A stretch of 64,000 bases of DNA. Source: Nodularia sp. (in: cyanobacteria). Lineage in GTDB: Bacteria > Cyanobacteriota > Cyanobacteriia > Cyanobacteriales > Nostocaceae. Positions 16,877 to 26,415 of the stretch are shown here, piece by piece; positions within the stretch are counted from its first letter, which is position 1; each line of letters starts with the position of its first letter. Both the position numbers and the translations under genes were made by a program. The notes below the pieces were generated by a model. That model ran no database searches. It worked only from the letters and a program-made list of their open reading frames with translations, and was not told the origin of the DNA. The stretch is from assembly GCA_007692755.1 (NCBI GenBank), contig REBL01000256.1, forward strand, positions 62,001 to 126,000, written 5' to 3'.

Positions 16877-18301
16877 TTAATATGTCGCTTCAAAGAGACG
16901 TTTTTGTTGTAACCAATCCTTACCCAGTTGGATCGTCACATCAGATTCAATAATGCCAGTGCTTTCCACTCGCACTTCCCCAAATCCCAAAGCATTGCGA
17001 ATTAACTCCGCATTCTCACTGTCTCCTTGCTGGGCGATGATATTAGACACTTGTAGAGGTTCATTCCAAGGTACAGATATCTGGATTTTGCGATATCCAA
17101 ATTCTTCTAAATTTCTGATCAGAGGCATCAGTTCAGAGCGATCGCTCCCTGTACTATCTTGAATGTATACTCGCATAGAGCGGGAATTTACCTCTCTGAT
17201 CTGACGAGTTAATTCTACGCCAAAGTTTTGAGACATCATTCGAGAAATACCAGTTCTGTTTGGTAGCCAATAGCTAGTAATGTATTCATCTGGTTGGCTA
17301 AAGCGACCCGGTAACATGAACATATGCATATTGGCACGGTTTGTTCGCGCGCCAAAACCTGCTAGAGCTAATAATTCTTCAATTGTTAGATTAGTATCAA
17401 TATTTTCTTTAACTACGTTGAGAATTTTGGGTAATTGGGCTACTGTTGCCGGGTTAAGAGTCTGATCTATCAACGCCCGGATCACCATTTGTTGCCGTTG
17501 AACCCGACCGATATCTCCGAGTTCGTCATGGCGAAAACGTAATAGTTGCAAAGCCTGATCGCCGTTGAGATGCTGCTTACCTGCCTTTAAATTGATATAT
17601 AGGCGTTGGGAGTCATCTTGGTATCTTAAATCCTTGGGAACGTGTACTGTCACCCCACCCAAAGCATCGATCAGTTTGCCCACACCCAGAACATTAATCC
17701 GGATATAGCGATCAATTGCGACATCACCCAGGAGATTACTTACACTTTTGGCAGTTAAAGCTGGCCCCCCGTCCACATTCGCAGCATTCAGTTTTTTCAC
17801 TCCATACCCAACGACTTCTGTACGAGTGTCTCTGGGAATCGAGAGCATGGCTATTCTTTTTGTGGCTGGATCAAATTTGGTCAAGATCATCACATCAGCC
17901 AGTCCGTCAAAAGAGTTTACCTGGGGTTCATAGCCCAGATTCTGCAATTCCGCCGGAGGATCGATCATATCTGATGGCAGTACGCTCATCCCCATGATTA
18001 AGAGATTAACCGGGCGAGTTAATTCCGAGAATCGTAAACCACCGCCAGAAATGCGATCGCCATCAAAAACCGCCTCATCTTGGGGACTTAACTGTGCTTG
18101 CTGCAATGGGGTAGTAGTTAAAGACACCGCTAACAGCGCCCCTGCTGTTGCTGATACCATTGCAATTCCACTCATACCCAGCCAGAACAACAGCCAACGT
18201 CCAGACTTAGGGATTTGGGAATTTTTGTGTCTTGATTTGAGGGCTTTCGCCGACTGGTTTTGTTTTGCCGAAGTTCTTTGACTGGTCACAGACTTCCTCA
18301 C
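16877..18301 (-). CDS. LytR-CpsA-Psr (LCP) family cell-envelope ligase
   Basis: A 474-aa protein with a cytoplasmic basic N-terminus, one membrane helix at about 36-60 (LLFWLGMSGIAMVSATAGAL) and an extracytoplasmic LCP domain (about 95-330). Family residues are visible: DVMILTKFDP, SIPRDTRTEV, KLNAANVDGGP, LRFRHDELGDIGRVQRQQ. A LytR_C-type domain follows (about 370-470, MRVYIQDSTGSD onward). LCP enzymes transfer lipid-linked polymers to peptidoglycan; in cyanobacteria the transferred polymer is unknown. The start is GTG at 18301. It is a single gene with its own terminator at 16816. Confidence 0.9.
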   Translation of the reverse strand: MRKSVTSQRTSAKQNQSAKALKSRHKNSQIPKSGRWLLFWLGMSGIAMVSATAGALLAVSLTTTPLQQAQLSPQDEAVFDGDRISGGGLRFSELTRPVNLLIMGMSVLPSDMIDPPAELQNLGYEPQVNSFDGLADVMILTKFDPATKRIAMLSIPRDTRTEVVGYGVKKLNAANVDGGPALTAKSVSNLLGDVAIDRYIRINVLGVGKLIDALGGVTVHVPKDLRYQDDSQRLYINLKAGKQHLNGDQALQLLRFRHDELGDIGRVQRQQMVIRALIDQTLNPATVAQLPKILNVVKENIDTNLTIEELLALAGFGARTNRANMHMFMLPGRFSQPDEYITSYWLPNRTGISRMMSQNFGVELTRQIREVNSRSMRVYIQDSTGSDRSELMPLIRNLEEFGYRKIQISVPWNEPLQVSNIIAQQGDSENAELIRNALGFGEVRVESTGIIESDVTIQLGKDWLQQKRLFEATY

Positions 18302-18575
18302 ACTTACTGATCAAACTCGGTAAATTTTCTGACTAATTAATATGCAAACAAATTAACTCATACAAGTTAACCTTTTATTAACAGTACTGGCTGATTACTG
18401 TTGTGTTAACCACAACACTTATAGCAGGATTTCTCATTGTTTGTAGCAAATCCGGAGATAATTAATTGAAGTATGACAACAATAAGTTAGTTTGACCAGA
18501 CCTGATGGGGGTTTATCTGCGATTTCAGAAAAAATCAGTAAAAATACGACACAAAACTGGGGTGACTTGCAGAAA

Positions 18576-18968
18576 TTAAGACAAATACTTGCCTAGCCAT
18601 CGTTCGGCAAAGCTACTAAACCCGGATAAACGGGGAGATTTATCCTGAATAACGCGAATAATTAGCCAGACACTGACTAAAAAGTAACCAGATGTCAGAA
18701 AGCTATTGAGAATTAACATCCGCAATGTGAAAAATTCTGAAGTCGCAGTACTAGTGGCTAACAAAAAATACCCCAACAGCCAAGTCAATGCCAAAGTAAT
18801 AGACAGACGACTCACAACCAGTTGTTCCCGACTTCCGCGGCGGCGATAGAGAGTCCATAAGGATGGAAAAAAGCCAATCACTGGAATTAGATATAAAAAC
18901 AACTGTCTTTTGGCCGTAGCTGTGTCTTGAGTGTACCGGGAATTATCAATTGGTTCAAGGTTTTCCAT
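18576..18968 (-). CDS. Small conserved membrane protein
   Basis: A 130-aa protein with three likely membrane helices: LFLYLIPVIGFFPSLWTLY (about 24-42), ITLALTWLLGYFLLATS (about 57-73) and FLTSGYFLVSVWLIIRVI (about 90-107). A short basic segment (YRRRGSREQ) lies between the first two. I do not recognise a named family. It is divergent from the AI-2E family gene, with 108 bases between the starts. Confidence 0.65.
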   Translation of the reverse strand: MENLEPIDNSRYTQDTATAKRQLFLYLIPVIGFFPSLWTLYRRRGSREQLVVSRLSITLALTWLLGYFLLATSTATSEFFTLRMLILNSFLTSGYFLVSVWLIIRVIQDKSPRLSGFSSFAERWLGKYLS

Positions 18969-19076
18969 TCGGGTTAGTCTAATCCTAAACGAGAGAGATG
19001 AAATAGGATGATGTAGTTAGAGATAATAAGCTATAGACAAAGGTTTGATTTAGTTCTATCCCGCAATCGGCTAAAG

Positions 19077-20237
19077 ATGCAGACACGCAAGCTACTCAAC
19101 TGGTGGCAGACATTTACACCCATAGCGCGCATTGGTGCGATCGCGTTATGCGCCCCACTCCTGGTTCTCAATGGTTGGGCAATTTCGGCAATTTTCCATT
19201 ATTTTCACTCCCTAATAGCTATTTTAGTTGGAGCCTCAGTCTTAGCATTTCTGCTCAACTATCCCGTCAGCTGGATGGAGCGTCAAGGTGCTAGGCGAGA
19301 ACAAGTTGCTATTTTAGTCTTTTTAATCGCCTTGTCAGTGCTGTTGGCGCTAGGTGTGACGCTGTTTCCCCTAGCCCTTACTCAAGCCCAGCAATTGGTG
19401 GCAAGATTACCAGAGTTAATCGACTCTGGTCGTTCTCAATTAATGTTATTAAATGAGAAAGCAGAAACCCTGAATTTACCAATTAACCTTGATGCTTTGG
19501 TAGTCCAAATCAATGATCGCGTCAAGGGTCAATTGCAAGCGATCGCCGGACAAGTGTTAAATTTAGCAGTAGTGACATTCACTAGCTTGCTAGATTTCCT
19601 CCTCACAATGGTTTTGACTTTCTATCTTTTGCAGCATGGAGGTGAACTTTGGCAGAGTTTAGTAGAATGGCTACCTACGAGGTTTCGCGCTCCTTTTTCT
19701 AAAACAGTACGCCTAAGTTTCCAAAACTTTTTCATCACCCAACTGATTTTATCTACCTGTATGGCATCAGCCCTAATTCCCACATTTTTGTGGCTCAAAG
19801 TCCCATTTGGGCTGTTGTTTGGCTTAACTATTGGCATCATGGCGCTGGTTCCCTTTGGCGGTTCGGTAGGTATAGCCCTGACTACCTCCCTAGTCGCGCT
19901 GCAAGATTTCTCAATGGGAGTCAAAGTTTTAATCGCCGCCGTCATCGTGCAGCAAATTTTAGAGAACTTAATTGCACCCCGAATTTTAGGAAGCTTTACT
20001 GGTTTAAACCCTGTTTGGATACTAATTTCAGTTCTGACAGGAGCAAGAGTTGGTGGACTTTTAGGGGTGATTGTGGCAGTACCCATTGCTGTAATTATCA
20101 AGACGGCTATTACAGCCTTGCGTCCTCAAGGGTTAAATGGTGAAGCGGAAGAGAAACCTGCACCCGTGATTACAGAAAAATCACCAACGTCTGAACCCAA
20201 TAATCCTCTTGGTGTTTCGGAACCGACATTACCCTAG
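19077..20237 (+). CDS. AI-2E family transporter (PerM/TqsA/YdiK type)
   Basis: A 386-aa polytopic protein with the family layout: two to three N-terminal helices, a soluble amphipathic segment (about 95-165), then four to five helices including LLFGLTIGIMALVPFGG, the diagnostic loop IVQQILENLIAPRILG, and GARVGGLLGVIVAVPIAVIIK. Members export autoinducer-2 or act as Na+/H+ antiporters, so the substrate cannot be assigned. The last ~35 residues are a disordered Pro/Glu-rich tail. Start ATG at 19077. Confidence 0.87.
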   Translation: MQTRKLLNWWQTFTPIARIGAIALCAPLLVLNGWAISAIFHYFHSLIAILVGASVLAFLLNYPVSWMERQGARREQVAILVFLIALSVLLALGVTLFPLALTQAQQLVARLPELIDSGRSQLMLLNEKAETLNLPINLDALVVQINDRVKGQLQAIAGQVLNLAVVTFTSLLDFLLTMVLTFYLLQHGGELWQSLVEWLPTRFRAPFSKTVRLSFQNFFITQLILSTCMASALIPTFLWLKVPFGLLFGLTIGIMALVPFGGSVGIALTTSLVALQDFSMGVKVLIAAVIVQQILENLIAPRILGSFTGLNPVWILISVLTGARVGGLLGVIVAVPIAVIIKTAITALRPQGLNGEAEEKPAPVITEKSPTSEPNNPLGVSEPTLP

Positions 20238-20250
20238 CGCCCCCAAGGGG

Positions 20251-20272
20251 AAGTCAAAAGTCAAAAAGCTTA
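20251..20272. repeat. AAGTCAA heptamer repeat (STRR type)
   Basis: AAGTCAAAAGTCAAAAAGCT lies between the convergent transporter and serpin genes. The reverse complement of the same ~20 bases occurs at about 42451-42470. Short AGTCAAA tandem repeats are a known STRR class of heterocystous cyanobacteria. Confidence 0.55.
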
Positions 20273-21601
20273 CTACTGTGGGTCGGTAATTGAACCCATA
20301 AACAAAATGCTACCTGTTTGATTATCTCGAATCGCAGAGAAAAAGGGACGGTCAACAATCATGCGGAAAGGTTCCGGTTTTTGTCTCAAAGATGTTGGTA
20401 CTATTCCTACAGATGTAGCGGCGGCGGCTTCTGTACCTTCTTCGTTTACCTCAACAAATGTTTTATGTTTAACTTCACTAATTTTTAGGTTTTCACCCAT
20501 ACCGGAAAAATTAGCTTGATTGCTAAAAGCTTCTGCCATACCTAAAGCCTTCAGTGCATCATTAAGTGTGACATCGTAATCTGTTTTAAAACGGGGTAAG
20601 CGAATAAATCCATCCCGATTCCTCAACTGAGATATCCATTTTTCCCAGTTAGCAAAATTCAAGTTTTGATAAAAGGTTTGGAGGTTAGATTCCTCTTTGG
20701 GCAAAAAGATATAAAAGCTGACTTTTCCATCTTCGCCATAAGGTAAACTCACCACCTGAAACTGGTCATTTTCATAGTATCTATATTCACCAGTTTGCGA
20801 CATCATTGGGTGTTGCTTCTGTTCCCCAGATATTAAGTTAAAAGGATGTTCAGCCGTTTGGGATTTATCAAACTGATTACTCCATTGCCCTTTAAAATAT
20901 ATGGCATTAATCAAAAACAATACTTGATCAGGATCAATTTTTTCAACTATTTTGTTGATTTTTCCACTGGTGCTGTCTTCAACCCACTGATTGATAGTAT
21001 TGGCAGATGCGGCATCTTGAAAATCTAAATTAGTTACCTTGGCTTTGTAAAAGTCCTGAGTGCTTTTGATAAAACTAGGCTGCAAGCTAGCTTCTTTATT
21101 TGCCCATAGGGAGTTGGCAATAGTCAGTTGCACTTGCGGGTCAGGATTTTCTAGTAACTCTTTTAATGTGGAGTAAGCAGAGTTAATTTCTGGTAGACTC
21201 ATCCCCTGTAATTCTAGGGTTTTAGCCATTGCTTGTTGTGTAGAACCGCTAGCACCATTATATGCCATAGACAGAGCGATCGCCACACTTGAAGGAGAAA
21301 CAAAAATGTTATCTTCACTACTGTTATTTTTCAAAATTTCGGAAAACAGTTTGAAGCCAAATTTATTATTAGAATCCACGAGTTTTGTATCAGAAATTAA
21401 ACTTTTTTTTGGCAATGGAGTTTCCGAATAAGGTTGGTCAGATTTTGTCAGGGTATTTGTATTACCACTAACCTGAGAACACCCTAATACACCGAACAGA
21501 ACAACACTAGCTGCTGCTAAAACGTAGCGTCTTCCTAGACTGACACCATAACGTCTTTGTAGGAAGTTTTTTTCCACACCACTTAATTTCTGCCGATTCA
21601 T
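20273..21601 (-). CDS. Serpin-family protease inhibitor, predicted lipoprotein
   Basis: I start at the ATG at 21601 (AGAGGT eight bases upstream), giving 442 aa. The N-terminus is a signal peptide with a twin Arg (LGRRYVLAAASVVLFG) and a lipobox VLGC, so the protein should be anchored outside the cytoplasm. From about residue 65 it is a full serpin: NIFVSPSSVAIALSMAYNGA, FLINAIYFKGQWSNQF, KFKTDYD-like sheet segments, and KTFVEVNEEGTEAAAATSVG with the small-residue hinge of inhibitory serpins. Aligned to antitrypsin the loop gives P2 Pro, P1 Thr, P1' Ser (IVPT-S), which suggests an elastase- or subtilisin-like target. The signature DRPFFSAIRDNQTGSILFMG closes it. Serpins are sporadic in bacteria. 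Confidence 0.93.
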   Translation of the reverse strand: MNRQKLSGVEKNFLQRRYGVSLGRRYVLAAASVVLFGVLGCSQVSGNTNTLTKSDQPYSETPLPKKSLISDTKLVDSNNKFGFKLFSEILKNNSSEDNIFVSPSSVAIALSMAYNGASGSTQQAMAKTLELQGMSLPEINSAYSTLKELLENPDPQVQLTIANSLWANKEASLQPSFIKSTQDFYKAKVTNLDFQDAASANTINQWVEDSTSGKINKIVEKIDPDQVLFLINAIYFKGQWSNQFDKSQTAEHPFNLISGEQKQHPMMSQTGEYRYYENDQFQVVSLPYGEDGKVSFYIFLPKEESNLQTFYQNLNFANWEKWISQLRNRDGFIRLPRFKTDYDVTLNDALKALGMAEAFSNQANFSGMGENLKISEVKHKTFVEVNEEGTEAAAATSVGIVPTSLRQKPEPFRMIVDRPFFSAIRDNQTGSILFMGSITDPQ

Positions 21602-22108
21602 TCTGCTACCTCTTTTGCCCAACGTTTTTAGCTGTCTATACAAAATGGACGCTAAATTATGTTTCGATTGTTTACTATTGCATTTAGAAGAACCGAAGTT
21701 TCGGGTGGTTACAGTTTTAGTAACAGCCAGTTGGTAGAGAGAATTAAATAGAACTTATCTAAGCTGATAATTCAGATAGCTATTCAGATAAATCTGGAGA
21801 TAAACTGACGATTGATAATCGTGTATTCTGTGATTAATGTATTCTAGACTACTTAAACATTTAAATAATTATTTTTATTTGGTTGTTGATGATAAATAAA
21901 TCTAATAATTAGACATCAACCGAATTTAAATATGTTTTTGCAAAAATCTGTGTAGGGACAATTCATGAATTCTCCTTTGTCGGAGATGTCCATGACATTT
22001 TTGATCAGCCATGATAGCTTCTATCGATAATTGCATTTTACTATACATCTTACATTAAATCAGGCATATAGTAAATTAAATAATTAGGGCTACTCAGGGT
22101 AAAAATTC
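21602..22108. other. AT-rich spacer upstream of the serpin gene
   Basis: No gene is seen. It holds the serpin promoter region and the 3' end of the glycosyltransferase transcript. Several short A/T inverted repeats occur, but no clear terminator. Confidence 0.4.
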
Positions 22109-23101
22109 CTAAAAGTATTTCCGCCTAATTTTTTTGTATATGCTTTGAATGCGTAGTTTTGCCACACGAGTTTTTGATAAATCCTGAATATTGGCTGAAA
22201 AGTTGATTTTTTCGTCAAAAAATTCGTTTAATTCAGCCAAAATCACTTGCAATCGCTGGAGAATATTTTCAGTTCGATACTCGGCAAAAAATTCTTCTGG
22301 CAAGTCGATACTTTGAGAGGATTTCAGCACCTTAATTACACGTTGAAGATCATACTCTTTGGAGTATCCAGCAATTTTATAGCAATTAAACCCAGGATCT
22401 AAATAATCTGATAGTCCACCGTTGACACTGGAAAACACCTGACAGCCACAAGCCATAGCTTCCATTGGTTGTAGTCCAAAGCCTTCACTTACAGGCTGCT
22501 GCGCCCAATATTCAGCAGAGTCATACAGGTAAATCTTCGCCTGATTAAATAGCCCAGGTAAATCTTCTACATAAGAATCGACTAATTTTAGTTTACACTG
22601 TTGCTGTAAAGCCGGAATCAATTCTTGGATTAAATAGGAAGAAGATTTTCGGGCTTGAACTAAAACATCAAGATTTCGCTCCAGATGTAAATTTTCAAAT
22701 TCGGTACTAATTTGATTGGGCAAATAATAAATTAGAGAATTAGGAGATTTCTGCCCCCAATATCCCATTGTGTTGCGGCTAACTGTGATGATGGGAATAC
22801 TCGCAGGGAGGCGAAAGTTGTAACCTGCACTATGGGCATGGTAAATAACGTTATGTGGCTTGAGTTTAGCTGCTAGCTTGGGTACATCAAATCCCCAGCT
22901 AATAACAAATATTGCCGCGTCTAAATTTTTTTCTGCCAGCACATCATCGATAAATAGCTGGTCTGTTTCTCTTTGGCGATAAGTGACCACATCAGCACTA
23001 CAGATTTGCTGCGCCAGCTTCACTGTTTTTAATTCTGCCCAAAGTCCACCGCAGGCAAATTGGCCATAAGTCCCAGGAACTAAGAAATACAGCTTTCTCA
23101 T
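22109..23101 (-). CDS. Glycosyltransferase, GT4-like
   Basis: About 330 aa from the ATG at 23101 (an upstream TTG would add five residues). Two Rossmann-like halves are visible. The N-terminal half has LVPGTYGQFACGGLWAE and VIYHAHSAGYNF. The C-terminal nucleotide-sugar-binding half has AEYWAQQPVSEGFGLQPMEAMACG, whose Glu-x7-Glu arrangement (SEGFGLQPMEAMACG) is typical of GT4. The donor and acceptor are unknown; it is a soluble or peripheral enzyme, probably in envelope polysaccharide synthesis. It is a single gene. Confidence 0.8.
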   Translation of the reverse strand: MRKLYFLVPGTYGQFACGGLWAELKTVKLAQQICSADVVTYRQRETDQLFIDDVLAEKNLDAAIFVISWGFDVPKLAAKLKPHNVIYHAHSAGYNFRLPASIPIITVSRNTMGYWGQKSPNSLIYYLPNQISTEFENLHLERNLDVLVQARKSSSYLIQELIPALQQQCKLKLVDSYVEDLPGLFNQAKIYLYDSAEYWAQQPVSEGFGLQPMEAMACGCQVFSSVNGGLSDYLDPGFNCYKIAGYSKEYDLQRVIKVLKSSQSIDLPEEFFAEYRTENILQRLQVILAELNEFFDEKINFSANIQDLSKTRVAKLRIQSIYKKIRRKYF

Positions 23102-23200
23102 TACATCACTATTCAATGTACTGACAAGTAGATTAACCTATATGGTGTACTTAATCCCAGGTTTTGGTTAGCTGAGGCGATGCAATGACTAGAAAACTGG

Positions 23201-23854
23201 TCAATCTTGCCATCTGACTTTGACGAAATGTCCCTGTCGTCCCCAAACGTCACGAGTCAAAGTAATATTTTCAATTGCCAGATTAAAGGGAATAGCTGTG
23301 GTGAGGTAGCGCTGGGCTATGGAACCTAAATCAGGTGCGAGTTCTGCGGCTGTGGTCGCCGCTATTCCTAAACCGATTAGTTGCTCAATTGGTCGAAATG
23401 GTAGTAAAAGATTTACACCCACAGCTAGCCCAGCTGTTAATAGCATAGCCACTGATGCATTTGTGCCACAGCGAGGATGCACAGCTAAATCCCATTCACC
23501 ATTGATGAGACGATTTAAGCCTAGTGTGACCGCCCGCCGCAAATCACTGATATTCACTTCACCGTAAAGGTAGAATCCTCGTTCTGTAGACAAGCCGCCT
23601 AAGAGTTCGTTATCTACCTGTACCTTTGTGGGTTTGCTTTTGGGTGCATAGGCACTGTTGGTTTCACTCAAAACCCAAACTGTGGCGTGTTCTAGGGCGT
23701 GAACCTGCCGCAGGAGGATCATTTCTTTCAATCCTGGGATGAATGATAGCTGCCTGAGTAATTCAGCATCTTGTGTTGGTTGCGGTGCGGTAAAATCAAA
23801 ACTAAGAAAATTAAAGGTAGACGAACTACCTGGAACAGAAGCTGAAGTATCCAT
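23201..23854 (-). CDS. DUF6391 protein
   Basis: I use the ATG at 23854 (MDTSASVPGSSS, with GAGGAG upstream), giving 217 aa. Residues ~45-215 match a cyanobacterial family of unknown function: LRQVHALEHATVWVL, LSTERGFYLYGEV, and LAVHPRCGTNASVAML followed by two hydrophobic helices (LTAGLAVGVNLLLPF; IGLGIAATTAAELAPD). The conserved HALEHAT and HPRCGTN motifs could be a metal or active site, but that is inference. Probably membrane-associated. Confidence 0.7.
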   Translation of the reverse strand: MDTSASVPGSSSTFNFLSFDFTAPQPTQDAELLRQLSFIPGLKEMILLRQVHALEHATVWVLSETNSAYAPKSKPTKVQVDNELLGGLSTERGFYLYGEVNISDLRRAVTLGLNRLINGEWDLAVHPRCGTNASVAMLLTAGLAVGVNLLLPFRPIEQLIGLGIAATTAAELAPDLGSIAQRYLTTAIPFNLAIENITLTRDVWGRQGHFVKVRWQD

Positions 23855-24053
23855 AACAATACTGCTCTCCTCGCTGATGGAGCAAATAGATTTTATCAAT
23901 GTAACGCTTGAGGCAGGGGATTGTTGCTAATTTTTGTTGATGGTTGGTAATGTATGCAGCCTGATTTAGTTGCGAAGAGGAATTTACGCTAGAGATTCAC
24001 CTGAAAATAAATGTGTGAGCAGAAGAACAATTAGTTACACACCTAGAAATTGT

Positions 24054-24317
24054 TTAATCTGTCTTGATGGGTAGAACACAGCAATTAACCTCATCCAAGC
24101 AGATTTTACCCCACTGCAAAGCCCAACGGACGAGAGCGACTCGGTTGTCGGTTTGGGTTTTGGTGAGAATATTGCTGATATGGTTATCAACTGTACGTTT
24201 GCTAATCTCCAGTTTGACTGCAATATCTTGGTTAGTTAAGCCAGCGGCCACTAAGTCGATTATTTGCAATTCTCTGTCTGACAGACTAACAGGGGTCTGA
24301 GACGCGCCACCAGCCAT
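24054..24317 (-). CDS. pedR: PedR-like LuxR-type transcriptional regulator
   Basis: An 87-aa stand-alone LuxR/GerE helix-turn-helix protein: SDRELQIIDLVAAGLTNQDI, then KLEISKRTVDNHISNILTKT. The tail ICLDEVNCCVLP contains three cysteines. Length, lack of a receiver domain and the Cys-containing tail match PedR (Synechocystis ssl0564 type). In that protein a Cys-based redox switch, driven by photosynthetic electron flow, changes DNA binding when light rises. The assignment is by pattern. It is monocistronic, reading leftward. Confidence 0.78.
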   Translation of the reverse strand: MAGGASQTPVSLSDRELQIIDLVAAGLTNQDIAVKLEISKRTVDNHISNILTKTQTDNRVALVRWALQWGKICLDEVNCCVLPIKTD

Positions 24318-24674
24318 AACTTCTTCTAGTTTCCCTTGGTATATGTACTTAATCCTCTTTTAATTCTAGAAGATTCTTTTGTTGGGAGGGGTTTTAAGTT
24401 ATGGCAGTATGGAATTGACTAGATTTTCTTTATATTTTCCTTTGATGGTAAGATGGGGATTTAATTAGTAATTAATAAGACTTTACTTTAAAATGAAAAC
24501 GTAAAATTACATACATAAAAACTGAAGTTAGAGAGGATATATTGGGGATGATAGTAGCAAAAAGTCCAATTTTGTTGAATTTAGGACTGGCGACAGATGA
24601 GTTAAGAGTGTTGTAGATTTTATACTAGAATTACTAACTCAAAAATCGAAAATCGCAGATTCTGGATTCATGAA
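24318..24674. other. Divergent promoter region of pedR-like gene and fructokinase
   Basis: An AT-rich spacer with no recognisable RNA gene. It serves as promoter for both divergent genes. A 22-codon ORF at about 24548 is too short to support. Confidence 0.4.
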
Positions 24675-25652
24675 ATGAGCAATCCCCGTGTTTTGTGCCT
24701 TGGTGAAATTTTGTTTGATTGTTTAGCTGACCAATTGGGGCTAACGTTAGAAGAAGTGAAATCCTGGACTCCTTACCCAGGTGGTGCGCCAGCTAATGTG
24801 GCCTGTGCTTTGGTAAAACTAGGAACTCCCGCAGGTTTTATTGGGGCTGTTGGTGAAGATCAGCCAGGGAATGAATTAGTTAAGCTATTAGAAGAAATTG
24901 GTGTAGATACCACAGGGGTGCAACGCCATCCTACAGCACCAACGAGACAAGTTTATGTGGTGCGCGATCTGGCAGGCGATCGCAATTTTGCCGGATTTGG
25001 TGAGTATGACACTTCTGAATTTGCTGATACCCGCTTGCAAGCCCAAAAACTACCAGAGTCACTGTTTCAAGAGGCTGACTTTTTGGTATTGGGTACGCTG
25101 GAATTAGCCTATCCTGAAAGTGAGAAGGCAGTTCATCGGGCCTTAGATTTAGCCGAACAATACGACCTGAAGATTATTCTGGATGTCAACTGGCGACCTG
25201 TATTTTGGCAAGATGCAGATATTGCCCGCCAAAAAATCGAAGCGATATGGAAGCGAGTTGATTTTCTCAAACTCTCTAGAGAAGAGGCTGAATGGCTATT
25301 TGATACCACAGACCCAGGAGCAATTACTTACCGCATGGACACCATTGATGGGGTGCTGGTAACAGATGGGGAACACGGTTGTGCCTATTGTTTGGGTGAA
25401 AACGAAGGCAATTTACCTTCTTATCCCATTGAGGTTGTAGATACAACTGGGGCTGGGGATAGTTTTCTGGCAGGATTTGTCCACAAGCTAAGTCAACATG
25501 GTATTCAAGCTTTGCAGGATGCTGAAACAGCAAAGAGTATTGTTGCTTATGCTAATGCCGTGGGAGCGCTAACTACTATTAAACCAGGTGCGATCGCTTC
25601 TCAACCGACTGCGGCTGAAATGGATGCTTTTATCTCCTCCCATCCAGTTTAG
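24675..25652 (+). CDS. PfkB-family carbohydrate kinase (fructokinase)
   Basis: A 325-aa ribokinase-fold kinase. The N-terminal sugar-binding motif YPGGAPANVACAL and the C-terminal ATP-binding/catalytic motif DTTGAGDSFLAGF (base Asp in GAGD) are both intact. The early CLGEILFDCLADQ and the VDFLKLSREEAEWLF segment match cyanobacterial fructokinases, which phosphorylate fructose released from sucrose. Other hexose or ribose specificity cannot be excluded. Start ATG 24675. It converges with the HIRAN gene: the two stop codons overlap by four bases (25649-25652). Confidence 0.88.
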   Translation: MSNPRVLCLGEILFDCLADQLGLTLEEVKSWTPYPGGAPANVACALVKLGTPAGFIGAVGEDQPGNELVKLLEEIGVDTTGVQRHPTAPTRQVYVVRDLAGDRNFAGFGEYDTSEFADTRLQAQKLPESLFQEADFLVLGTLELAYPESEKAVHRALDLAEQYDLKIILDVNWRPVFWQDADIARQKIEAIWKRVDFLKLSREEAEWLFDTTDPGAITYRMDTIDGVLVTDGEHGCAYCLGENEGNLPSYPIEVVDTTGAGDSFLAGFVHKLSQHGIQALQDAETAKSIVAYANAVGALTTIKPGAIASQPTAAEMDAFISSHPV

Positions 25653-26413
25653 GCAGTAGTACACCCGGCCGGGATATCAGTTACAATCGGCTGATACTCC
25701 TGGCTGGAAAAGGGATGAAAATCTGGATACCATTCTGCGGTCATACTGCACAACAAACGTAGCTGGAGTGGTGTAGGTGCTGGGTTGACGCGTTCAACGT
25801 GAATTTTCACAAGTTCGGGATTTTTGTTTTTGAGTTGAAAAACATCATCCACAATGTACCGAGGACAATAACCGACGATGTGATGATCCTGAGTACATAA
25901 GAGTAATGCCTTTTGATCATAAGGATTTTGAAATTCGTGAGCTAAATATAAAAGTTCCCACGGTTGTAGTTGATTAATCCGTTCAGTTGCACAAGCCGGA
26001 AGATGTCTGAGTCCATGTGCAAAAAAATGGATATGGTATAAATTATTTTCATCTGGCTGTGGATAAGGGAAAACTTCAAAGTTATCTGTGGCCTTGCGTC
26101 CACCACTCCGCGAAAGGATAGAAATGGGGTCATCTTCACCTTCAGGGATATTGAGCCATTCAATATAATTTTTATAGTCGGGGCGAGAATGTCGCTTTAA
26201 TCGATTGCAGAACAATGGGAACAGTTCAATTGATGTATATACCTTGTTCAAGTCGGGGAAAGAAAGTAATCCTGGAAAGCCATATTGACCTTTAGCTGCT
26301 AATGCACCTTGTGTATAAACAAATTGGTACTGTTTACCGTCAAAGTTTAAACGCCCAATGGGAAACCAAGCGCGAGTATTGGGATCTTGCCAAGCTAAAA
26401 ATAATGTTTTCAT
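25649..26413 (-). CDS. HipA N-terminal-like plus HIRAN domain protein
   Basis: A 254-aa protein with two parts. Residues ~1-115 resemble the N-terminal subdomain of HipA kinases (PIGRLNFDGKQYQFVYTQG, SIELFPLFCNRL, RPDYKNYIEWL, ILSRSGGRKATDNFEVFP). Residues ~130-235 match a HIRAN domain (HGLRHLPACA, LLYLAHEFQNPYDQKAL, IVGYCPRYIVDDVF), a DNA-end- or stress-linked module. It starts three bases after the stop of the HipA-like kinase core gene, so the two are translated together. This looks like a HipA split in two, with the N-subdomain carrying an added HIRAN domain. By analogy with HipS of HipBST, it may restrain or dock the kinase (inference). Confidence 0.75.
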   Translation of the reverse strand: MKTLFLAWQDPNTRAWFPIGRLNFDGKQYQFVYTQGALAAKGQYGFPGLLSFPDLNKVYTSIELFPLFCNRLKRHSRPDYKNYIEWLNIPEGEDDPISILSRSGGRKATDNFEVFPYPQPDENNLYHIHFFAHGLRHLPACATERINQLQPWELLYLAHEFQNPYDQKALLLCTQDHHIVGYCPRYIVDDVFQLKNKNPELVKIHVERVNPAPTPLQLRLLCSMTAEWYPDFHPFSSQEYQPIVTDIPAGCTTA

Positions 26414-26415
26414 AT

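Noticed and set aside
24548-24616. 22-codon ORF before the fructokinase gene
   Set aside because: Too short, and no conserved or leader-like pattern is visible.
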